This document shows positions 1 to 5,275 of a DNA stretch of 6,090 nt, piece after piece. The stretch spans positions 1 through 6,090 of the forward strand of contig CBCXVS010000376.1 of NCBI GenBank assembly GCA_965178525.1, in the 5' to 3' direction. This stretch comes from CBCXVS01 sp965178525 (GTDB lineage Bacteria; Tectomicrobia; Entotheonellia; Entotheonellales; Entotheonellaceae). Numbering within the stretch: position 1 is the first letter of the stretch; the number at the start of each line of letters is the position of its first letter. The notes under the pieces were generated by a model. That model ran no database searches. It was not told the DNA's origin and saw only the letters and a list, made by a program, of their open reading frames with translations. The position numbers and the translations under genes are program-made.

Positions 1-70
1 GTCAATTCGTTTCAGGCTTTTGAGTTTTTATTTCAACAAGTTGTCGCCGAATCACGGGAGGAACTTCGGA

Positions 71-1102
71 CTAGGGCGTGACCTGAATCTTGATATGCTC
101 CGCCTTGCGCTCACTGAGCGGGATAAATCCATGCGTGACGATATCGCGCAGCGGCACATCAGCCGTGATATGACGACGCGTATCGATCCCGCCGCCCACC
201 AGGACCGCGATCGCATCGGCAAAATCTTGCCGCTGATAAATCAACGACCCCATAATCTGCTTCTCAGTCAGCAGGATCATGCGGTAATCCAGCGCCACCT
301 TTTCATGAAACACCCCCAGCACCACGATCTTCCCGCCCTTGCGGGCCACATCCACCGATGTGCGTAGGCTGCTCGGCGCGCCGGCAGCTTCGAGCACCAA
401 TTCGGCGCCGAGACCGTCGGTGCGCTCCAGGATGCGTTCCTCTAATTTTGGATCGTCGGGTTCCAAGACGAGCGAGGCGCCGTATATTCGGGCCAGCTCC
501 TGACGCGGCGCATATTTGCCAATCGCCATGATCTGGGCTGCTCCGAAGGCTTTGGCCATGAGAATCGCTAGCAGGCCGATGTTGCCAATACCGACGACCA
601 CAACGCTGTCCGGCTTGTCCACGCCTGCCAGGCGCCAGCCATGCACACTGACGGCCGTGGGCTCGACCAACGCACCCAGGTCCGGGGGGAGGTCGGGTGG
701 ACGCACGTGGGGCTGATAGGCCGGCACACAGACGTAGTCGGCAAAGCCGCCATTGGTGCCGGAGCCGGTGATGCCATTGCGGTTAAAATCGATGCAGCGA
801 TTGTAATACCCGTGTTGGCAGTAAAAACAGGCGCCGCAATAAATCGTCGGCTCGACCACGACTTGCTGTCCGACCTGCCAGGCGGTGACATCGGGCCCCA
901 GAGCGGCAATCTCACCACAGAACTCATGACCCATGATAAAGCCCGGCGGCCAGGGATGGGAGCCGTAGTGAAAGCGGTTCAGATCGCTGCCGCAGATGCC
1001 AGCTTGTTGCACTTTGATCAGGACTTGTCCGGCTTGCGGTGTGGGTTCGTCGACGTCGGTGACGCGGATATCACGGGGTCCGTGGAAGATGGCGGCTTGC
1101 AT
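71..1102 (-). CDS. Zinc-dependent medium-chain alcohol/polyol dehydrogenase
   Basis: A complete 343-residue cytosolic MDR-family dehydrogenase, expected to oxidise a secondary alcohol or polyol to a ketone with NAD(P). From the ATG, the catalytic zinc site is C37 (GICGSD), H59-E60 (MGHE) and E147 (LVEPTAVSVH). The structural zinc lobe is C89, C92, C95 and C103. The Rossmann loop is GIGNIG (171-176) after VVVV. Length is typical for sorbitol, threonine and 2,3-butanediol dehydrogenases. After beta-2 the sequence reads AIGKYAPRQ with no acidic residue where NAD-specific enzymes usually have Asp, so NADP use is possible (inference). The start at 1102 is preceded by AGAGGA about 10 nt upstream and matches the family N-terminus. 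The open frame continues upstream to 2287, but that extension is out-of-frame alkA plus the gap. It lies 71 bp downstream of alkA on the same strand. The substrate cannot be assigned. Confidence 0.93.
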   Translation of the reverse strand: MQAAIFHGPRDIRVTDVDEPTPQAGQVLIKVQQAGICGSDLNRFHYGSHPWPPGFIMGHEFCGEIAALGPDVTAWQVGQQVVVEPTIYCGACFYCQHGYYNRCIDFNRNGITGSGTNGGFADYVCVPAYQPHVRPPDLPPDLGALVEPTAVSVHGWRLAGVDKPDSVVVVGIGNIGLLAILMAKAFGAAQIMAIGKYAPRQELARIYGASLVLEPDDPKLEERILERTDGLGAELVLEAAGAPSSLRTSVDVARKGGKIVVLGVFHEKVALDYRMILLTEKQIMGSLIYQRQDFADAIAVLVGGGIDTRRHITADVPLRDIVTHGFIPLSERKAEHIKIQVTP

Positions 1103-1130
1103 GGTTTGGTTTCCTCTGATGAAAAAGGGA

Positions 1131-1170
1131 GCCGCGAAGGACGCGAAGGGACGCGAAGCGAACGGGAAGC
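1131..1170. repeat. Short tandem repeat, 10-bp period, about four units
   Basis: Four imperfect 10-bp units of the type CGCGAAGGGA lie in the 71-bp spacer between alkA and the dehydrogenase gene: CCGCGAAGGA, CGCGAAGGGA, CGCGAAGCGA and ACGGGAAGCA (from 1132). The two central units differ at one base. The array sits just upstream of the dehydrogenase ribosome-binding site. On the minus strand it reads as CCTTCGCGT-type units, which resemble small dispersed repeats common in intergenic DNA of several environmental phyla (recollection, not a search). No function is evident. Confidence 0.7.
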
Positions 1171-1173
1171 ATC

Positions 1174-1764
1174 TTAGCCGCCGGCTTCGCGCAGGGTTTG
1201 TAGAATCAGCTGTTGCGCCACGCCGGCGGCGGCACCCCAATGCGCCGTGCAGTCTCTGACCTCGGCTTCCGACGGCATACGGCCTTGTAGGTACACGGTG
1301 GCAATCGCTTTGCGTACGCCGAGGTCGCCCGCTGAGACGCGGGGGCGGCCCAAGGCGCGGGCGAGGAACCATTCGGCTGTCCAGAGCCCGATGCCGCGCA
1401 GGGCGGTTAAACGCGCAATGACGTCGTCGTCGGGCGCCTCGCGTAACGCTTCCAGGTCCAGAGAGCCATCTGCGACAGCCGTGGCCAAGGCGATGATGTA
1501 TTCGGCTTTGCGGTTGGGAAATTGTAAGGCGCGCAAATCGGCAACGGTAGCTGTGGCCAGGCGTTCCGCTTCGAGGCTGATGACCTGATACGGACCCAGA
1601 GTATGGGGCTGGCCGAAGGCCTCGGCCAGCCGGCACCGCGTGGTGGCGGCCCAGCGCAGGTTGACTTGTTGGGCGCTGATGGAGCGGATGAGCGCTGTCA
1701 GCAACTCGGACTGCAGCACCGGCCGCACACCACAAAAACGCGACTCCAGGTCGGCGATCACCGG
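1174..1764 (-). CDS. alkA: DNA-3-methyladenine glycosylase, C-terminal catalytic part (alkA, cut by assembly gap)
   Basis: About 196 residues of a HhH-GPD DNA glycosylase, ending in TAA. AlkA-type enzymes remove alkylated bases such as 3-methyladenine as the first step of base-excision repair. Visible marks, numbered from the V codon at 1761: ALIRSISAQQVNLRWAAT (24-41), the conserved first helices; the helix-hairpin-helix LTALRGIGLWTAEWF (118-132); and the catalytic Asp in SAGDLGVRK (D146). The apparent GTG start at 1761 is not a real start. The codon before it is Pro, giving PVIADLESRF, which matches the internal DPV(I/L)..L segment of the family, and the frame then runs into the Ns at 1765. 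The missing N-terminal domain is encoded at about 1985-2287 on the same strand. Together the pieces give about 297 residues, near the 282 of E. coli AlkA. The reading frames of the halves differ across the gap as written, but gap length is unknown, so this is not evidence of a frameshift. Confidence 0.88.
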   Translation of the reverse strand, partial: PVIADLESRFCGVRPVLQSELLTALIRSISAQQVNLRWAATTRCRLAEAFGQPHTLGPYQVISLEAERLATATVADLRALQFPNRKAEYIIALATAVADGSLDLEALREAPDDDVIARLTALRGIGLWTAEWFLARALGRPRVSAGDLGVRKAIATVYLQGRMPSEAEVRDCTAHWGAAAGVAQQLILQTLREAGG

Positions 1765-1774
1765 NNNNNNNNNN
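1765..1774. other. Assembly gap (10 Ns)
   Basis: A run of exactly ten Ns. It separates the alkA catalytic half from an L22-coding fragment. A fixed small number usually means the true gap size is unknown, or that a scaffolder expected the contigs to touch or overlap. The sequence on its high-coordinate side does not belong to the gene on its low-coordinate side. Confidence 0.98.
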
Positions 1775-1984
1775 GACTACCACGGTGATGTGGCTGGAGC
1801 GCCGGCGGAAGGGATTCACGCGTCCGCGGCCCTTGGGCCGCCATCTGCGCAGCGAGGGACCCTGATCGACAAGCACTGTCTTGGCCACCAGCTGGTCGCG
1901 GTCGAGGCCGTAGTTGTTCTCCGCGTTGGCGGCCGCCGACTTGATTACCTTGGCAATCTCGTAGGCGGCTCGGTGCGGCATGAA
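1775..1984 (-). pseudogene. rplV: Ribosomal protein L22 C-terminal fragment, probably misassembled
   Basis: About 70-78 residues of large-subunit protein L22, with no start of its own. It is read in frame from the alkA N-terminal half. Recognisable stretches are FMPHRAAYEIAKVIKSAAAN, NAENNYGLD, DQGPSLRRWRPKGRGR and the family-ending SSHITVVV. They include the arginine-rich beta-hairpin that lines the peptide exit tunnel. The first 35 or so residues of a normal L22 (about 110 residues) are absent. The sequence stops at the N run within a few residues of the natural C-terminus. The boundary is blurred: EALAALA at 1985-2008 fits both the end of the alkA N-domain and the L22 segment before FMPH. 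None of the S10/spc ribosomal operon neighbours (rpsS, rpsC, rplP) is nearby. I infer a chimeric join, not a genomic insertion. The L22 identity is secure; its presence here is not. Confidence 0.85.
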
Positions 1985-2287
1985 GGCCAGCGCGGCGAGG
2001 GCTTCCGGAGCGCTGACGAACATGCGCCGGACCAGGGATTCGACAGCCGGGGCGTGCAACGCGTCGGCAATGGTCACCTCGGCCGTAGGCGCGTCGGGAA
2101 AGCCGGTGAAGGTACAGGCAAAGGGAATCGTCCGCCCGTCAACCCGTGTGGTGCGCACCAGAACATGGCCGTCCCAGCGGTCGATGAGATCATCTCCCCA
2201 GTGCCGGAAAATGTCGAGCGAAAGGGGAATGTCGAGGGGACCCGCCAAATTGACACGGAACGTATGGAGCTGGTCTGGTGGTGGCAT
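1985..2287 (-). CDS. alkA: DNA-3-methyladenine glycosylase, N-terminal domain (alkA, partial)
   Basis: About 101 residues from ATG at 2287. They fit the N-terminal beta-sheet domain of AlkA-type glycosylases: FRVNLAGPLDIPLSLDIFRHW (hydrophobic strand start), GDDLIDRWDGHVLVRTTRVDG (14 to 18 residues of the domain core ending in the family-like RVDGR turn), PFACTF, and the helix VESLVRRMF (82-90). The next expected family segment, DPV(I/L)..L, begins right after the N gap, so only a few codons seem lost between the halves. An in-frame TAG lies four codons upstream with no other start codon between, so 2287 is the only possible start. Its ribosome-binding site is poor (no GGAGG-like run). The gene is divergent from the LtnD-like gene across 108 bp. 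The domain assignment rests on the pattern and on the catalytic half next door, and is less certain than the latter. Confidence 0.72.
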
Positions 2288-2340
2288 ACGATCTAGCTAC
2301 GTTTTCACTGCGTTTAACATCATGATACACGTCGAGACTG

Positions 2341-2349
2341 TGGTATGAT
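2341..2349 (+). promoter_or_regulatory. Possible extended -10 promoter for the dehydrogenase-hydrolase operon
   Basis: TGGTATGAT matches the extended -10 pattern TGnTATAAT with one mismatch in the hexamer. It would start transcription about 40 nt before the ATG at 2396. No good -35 hexamer lies 16-18 bp upstream, which extended -10 promoters can tolerate. A small palindrome ATCATGAT (2319-2326) lies just upstream, and GTAT-G-ATAC (2343-2351) overlaps the hexamer. Either could be an operator, but both are short. Confidence 0.4.
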
Positions 2350-2395
2350 ACCTGCTTTGGAGAGCGAGGGAAACCTTACGCGAGAGGACACGTCT

Positions 2396-3325
2396 ATGAC
2401 GGCAATGGAACACGGCGGTCAATCACTCGCTTTTATCGGCCTGGGCGCGATGGGTGGGCCCATGTCCAGGCGTCTGGTACAGGCGGGGTTTACGGTGACG
2501 GGCTACGATATCGACGACAACGCGATGGAGCGGCTGCGCCAGGCAGACGGGAGACTGGCCGCGAATCCTGCCGAGGCGGCGACCGACGCCAGCGTTTTGA
2601 TTACCATTGTGGCGTCGGCAGCACAAGTAGAGGATGTCTTGTTCAGTTCGACCGGGGCGCTGCATACCCTGCCAGCAGGGAGCACGGTGATGGTGTGCAG
2701 TACCGTACCGCCGACGTATATGCAAGACCTCGGACGGCGGTTGCACGAGCGCGGATTTCCGCTGCTCGACGCGCCGGTGAGCGGTGGTGTCAGCGGCGCT
2801 ACAGACGGTAGCTTGACGATGATGGCCTCGGGATCGGCAGCGGCGTTTGAGGCGTGTGATGCGGTGATTCCGGTGCTGGCCGCCAAGGTCTATCGCCTGG
2901 GCGAGGAACCGGGGCATGGGTCTATTGTCAAGGTCATCAACCAGTTGCTGGTCGGCGTGCACCACGCCGCCACGGTCGAGGCCATGGCGCTGGCGGCACG
3001 GGTGGGGGCCGACCTCGAATGCGTGTACGAGGTCATTGCCAATAGCTCCGGCGCCTCGCGTGTGTTCACGGGCCGCGTGCCGGAATTGCTTAGCGGCGAT
3101 GATGCGCCAGGGGGCGCCCTGGATATTTTTGTGAAGGATTTGGGCATTGTGCTCGATGTCGGCAACGATACCCATTTCCCGCTTCCCATGACGGCCAGCG
3201 CGCACCAAATGTTTCTCATGGGGTCGGCAGCGGGGTTGGGCCGAGAGCGGGCCATTTCCCTCATCAAAATCTATGAGAAACTTACCGGGATACAGATACC
3301 GCCGGAATCCTCAACCTCCAGCTGA
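2396..3325 (+). CDS. LtnD-like NAD(P)-dependent beta-hydroxyacid dehydrogenase
   Basis: A complete 309-residue cytosolic enzyme of the 3-hydroxyisobutyrate / 2-hydroxy-3-oxopropionate reductase family. The N-terminal Rossmann motif is FIGLGAMGGPMS (13-24). D38 in GYDID at the end of beta-2 suggests NAD preference (inference). The substrate-binding signature is DAPVSGGVSGAT (125-136). The catalytic lysine is K179 in GSIVKVINQLL. FVKDLG (245-250) is the conserved C-terminal-domain motif. The stretch from HGSIVK through HHAATVEAMALA, DIFVKDLGIVLD, AHQMFL and GLGRER, ending KLTGIQIP, looks most like L-threonate dehydrogenase LtnD, from memory of the family. Tartronate semialdehyde reductase is the main alternative. 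ATG 2396 is chosen because GAGAGGA lies 7 nt before it. ATG 2345 would add 17 residues without family character and overlaps the putative -10. The hydrolase gene starts 11 bp downstream, so the two are probably cotranscribed. Confidence 0.9.
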   Translation: MTAMEHGGQSLAFIGLGAMGGPMSRRLVQAGFTVTGYDIDDNAMERLRQADGRLAANPAEAATDASVLITIVASAAQVEDVLFSSTGALHTLPAGSTVMVCSTVPPTYMQDLGRRLHERGFPLLDAPVSGGVSGATDGSLTMMASGSAAAFEACDAVIPVLAAKVYRLGEEPGHGSIVKVINQLLVGVHHAATVEAMALAARVGADLECVYEVIANSSGASRVFTGRVPELLSGDDAPGGALDIFVKDLGIVLDVGNDTHFPLPMTASAHQMFLMGSAAGLGRERAISLIKIYEKLTGIQIPPESSTSS

Positions 3326-3336
3326 CACGAGAAGAG

Positions 3337-4419
3337 ATGTGCGTGATGCGTCAGATGCTGCCGTTTCGGCCTTTGCCCTTGCTCTCCGGACCGCACACCC
3401 AAACGATTCTTGCGGCACAGATCAGTTTGGCGGTTGAGCCGCCCTCGGTGACAGAGGTCGTACCGCTCCCGGATGGCGACCGACTGGCCCTGGAGATCGC
3501 CACGCCGGAGACGTGGCAGCCGACTGACCCGACAGTGCTCCTGCTGCACGGTCTGTGTGGCTGTCACATGTCGCCCTATATGGTTCGCATGTCCCGCAAG
3601 CTCTGGCGCCGCGGGGTGCGTGCCGTGCGCATGAACATGCGTGGCTGCGGCTCAGGGCATGGGCTGGCGCGCCAGCCGTATCATAGCGGACGCAGCGAAG
3701 ACGCACTGGCTGTCCTCGAGATGCTGCGTCAAACGACACCGCGTTCACCGCTGACAGCCGTTGGATTCTCGCTCGGCGGCAATGTCCTCTTAAAACTTGC
3801 TGGAGAACTTCGGGATGCGGCTTCGGCCTATCTCCGACATCTCATTGCCATCAGTCCCCCGGCCGATCTTGCCGCGTGTGTGCAGTTGCTCGCCCAACCG
3901 TCCAATTGGATATACGCGCGGCGTTTCGCGCGTCTCCTCAAAGTGGCCGTCACCACCCGTCATGGCCTGTTCCCCGATCTGCCGCCGGTATCGCTGCCCG
4001 AACGGTTCACGCTATATGAATTCGATCATGTTTACACCGCGCCGTGGTGTGGCTTCCGCGACGCGGACGATTATTACGCGCGGTGCAGCGCCGCACCACT
4101 CGTGCCGCACATCACCCTGCCCTGCCGTATCATTTTTGCGGCGGACGACCCGCTGATCGACACCACGGTGTTTGACCACGTCGCCTTACCTCCGAATGTG
4201 CAGGTCCTCCATACCGCACAAGGCGGCCACATGGGGTTTCTGGGCCTCCCTGGCCGGGCAGGCGGCTACCGCTGGCTGGATACGCAACTCTTAGCCTGGC
4301 TTAGCGCCGCCACGCCGAACTTGAATGCGGCATGCGGCATGCGGCATGAAGAAAAAGCAGAACGACAAGCCGGACATACTTTTGGTACGTTCGCACTCAG
4401 TCCTCAGCCTTTTACCTGA
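3337..4419 (+). CDS. YheT-type alpha/beta hydrolase (putative esterase)
   Basis: A 360-residue soluble alpha/beta-fold hydrolase of the YheT/ABHD1-3 group (COG0429-type), presumed to cleave an ester or lipid. Substrates of bacterial members are largely unknown. Seen: SGPHTQTIL (17-25), the family's N-terminal signature; LLLHGLCG (68-75), the oxyanion-hole loop; MNMRGCGSG (99-107); nucleophile S145 in GFSLGGN; FRDADDYYARCSA (240-252); acid D270 or D271 in AADDPLI; and H298 in GGHMGF. The triad is intact. ATGs at 3346 and 3355 are alternative starts. GAAGAG precedes 3346 by 9 nt, and GAG precedes 3337 by 5 nt, so the exact start is unsettled. The fold should end near WLDTQLLAWLSA (313-324). The last 36 or so residues are low in family character and include a heptamer DNA repeat, so they are probably a non-conserved tail. 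The gene follows the LtnD-like gene by 11 bp. Confidence 0.9.
   Translation: MCVMRQMLPFRPLPLLSGPHTQTILAAQISLAVEPPSVTEVVPLPDGDRLALEIATPETWQPTDPTVLLLHGLCGCHMSPYMVRMSRKLWRRGVRAVRMNMRGCGSGHGLARQPYHSGRSEDALAVLEMLRQTTPRSPLTAVGFSLGGNVLLKLAGELRDAASAYLRHLIAISPPADLAACVQLLAQPSNWIYARRFARLLKVAVTTRHGLFPDLPPVSLPERFTLYEFDHVYTAPWCGFRDADDYYARCSAAPLVPHITLPCRIIFAADDPLIDTTVFDHVALPPNVQVLHTAQGGHMGFLGLPGRAGGYRWLDTQLLAWLSAATPNLNAACGMRHEEKAERQAGHTFGTFALSPQPFT
4325..4348 (+). repeat. Perfect heptamer tandem repeat (ATGCGGC)x3 plus ATG
   Basis: Three exact copies of ATGCGGC followed by ATG lie inside the hydrolase gene, coding the non-conserved tail (NAACGMRHE). The 7-bp period is not a multiple of three, so gain or loss of one unit would change the reading frame of the last 25 or so codons. 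Those codons lie outside the hydrolase fold, so this should be tolerated. Confidence 0.85.
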
Positions 4420-5139
4420 TCATCTCAATCTCACCAGCCGGATCAGCGAAAATATGTGCAGCAGGTAAAGAAGCGGCACCAGGACACTCAGCATAATCAG
4501 CGGGAGGTAGCTGAGGGCGGCGGTGGAGACCGAGCTATGGATAACGCGAAAGGGGCCGGGTCCTGCCAAGATGCCGAGCACCGTGGCGTCAAGGAGATCG
4601 AGCAGGCCAAAAATCGTCCATCCTATGGCCAATTTGCGCGCCCAGAGTTTGTGTTTGGCAAAGAAGTAGGTGACGGGGATGGCGACGACGCCACTGATGA
4701 CGTCCCCGATGGTCGTGGGGATTGCATAAATCCCGGGAAGTTCCCCAATATGCCAAAAATACAGCAAATTGACGGCTACGATCCGCTCCGACTGCACGAT
4801 AAACATCCAGGTCAGCGGCACCGTCAGAATGACTTGGCGGAAGGTGGGAATAAAACAATAGGCCAGGAAAATCAGCAGTAACGGGGCGACGAACGCGATC
4901 ATATAAGCGAGGGGAAGACTGTCGGGGGCGGGCACAAAAAATTTATCCTTGCCCAGTTGATAGATCAAAACAAACCAGCCCACACCTATGATCGCGGTGA
5001 CTGTGTTGAATGCGATCTTCCGTCCCTGCGGTATGGCCATCTTGCGGGTCGTGAGGAACATGCCCAACCATAGCGCGAACATGAACAGGATGAGGACGCC
5101 GATGAGGACCGTGGACCAGAATATTGTCCAGAATGCCAC
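4420..5139 (-). CDS. Seven-helix membrane protein of unknown function, paralog of the next gene
   Basis: A 239-residue integral membrane protein with about seven hydrophobic helices (roughly 3-29, 42-62, 76-97, 103-130, 137-160, 168-190, 207-233) and no large soluble domain. I recognise no named function. Landmarks are VQSER (R119), ELPGIYAIPTTIGD (133-146), GLLDLLDA (178-185) and LPLIMLSVLVPLLYLLH (212-228), ending in a basic RLVRLR tail. The same landmarks occur in order in the 214-residue gene upstream (5276-5920). The start is GTG at 5139, fixed by a perfect AGGAGG (5147-5152) with a 7-nt spacer. The frame extends to an ATG at 5229, but that adds 30 hydrophilic Arg-rich residues with no ribosome-binding site and spans the AGGAGG. 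It is the second gene of a likely two-gene operon. Its stop abuts that of the convergent hydrolase. Confidence 0.85.
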   Translation of the reverse strand: MAFWTIFWSTVLIGVLILFMFALWLGMFLTTRKMAIPQGRKIAFNTVTAIIGVGWFVLIYQLGKDKFFVPAPDSLPLAYMIAFVAPLLLIFLAYCFIPTFRQVILTVPLTWMFIVQSERIVAVNLLYFWHIGELPGIYAIPTTIGDVISGVVAIPVTYFFAKHKLWARKLAIGWTIFGLLDLLDATVLGILAGPGPFRVIHSSVSTAALSYLPLIMLSVLVPLLYLLHIFSLIRLVRLR

Positions 5140-5146
5140 TTGCCAC

Positions 5147-5152
5147 CTCCTG
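5147..5152 (-). promoter_or_regulatory. Strong ribosome-binding site that sets a GTG start
   Basis: AGGAGG on the minus strand, seven bases before GTG at 5139 (spacer GTGGCAA). It excludes the longer ATG start at 5229, because that start would place this site inside the coding region. Confidence 0.85.
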
Positions 5153-5190
5153 GGTCGATGCCGTTGACGATTAATGTGGTGGAAGAACCT

Positions 5191-5217
5191 CTCGGCTGCA
5201 AGTGCCCCGCAGCCGGG
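5191..5217 (-). other. Intercistronic stem-loop between the two membrane protein genes
   Basis: CGGCTGC (5193-5199) pairs perfectly with GCAGCCG (5209-5215) around a 9-nt loop. A further G-T and a C-G pair at the base make about 9 pairs. No T-run follows on either strand, so it is not a standard intrinsic terminator. It may stabilise the upstream mRNA or reduce readthrough between the paired genes; that is inference. Confidence 0.5.
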
Positions 5218-5275
5218 ACGGCGCAGCACGGTTGCGGCGTTCTATCGACACGACGGCGACGCCTTTGTCCGGTCG

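Noticed and set aside
47..69. CCGAA/TTCGG inverted repeat after the dehydrogenase stop
   Set aside because: Only five pairs around a 13-nt loop and no adjoining T-run, so not supportable as a terminator.
20..367. Plus-strand open frame of 115 codons
   Set aside because: Antisense to the C-terminus of the Zn-dehydrogenase, which has full family motifs. No family character and no ribosome-binding site.
641..1177. Plus-strand open frame of 178 codons
   Set aside because: Antisense to the zinc-binding half of the dehydrogenase; a GC-rich shadow frame.
1174..1761. GTG at 1761 as the real alkA start
   Set aside because: It is an internal Val in the PVIADL segment. The AlkA N-domain is present beyond the gap, and no ribosome-binding site can be seen because of the Ns.
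1775..2287. A genuine AlkA-L22 fusion protein
   Set aside because: It would lack the glycosylase active site and the L22 N-terminus, and it ends at an assembly gap whose far side resumes alkA almost exactly.
2288..2345. Minus-strand promoter for alkA
   Set aside because: TATCAT-like and TAGATC-like hexamers occur, but none has a credible -35 at proper spacing.
2423..3208. Minus-strand open frame of 261 codons
   Set aside because: Lies wholly opposite the LtnD-like gene, is rich in His/Arg and has no recognisable domain.
4456..4881. Plus-strand open frame of 141 codons
   Set aside because: Antisense to the seven-helix membrane gene. Its charged composition is what the complement of hydrophobic codons gives.
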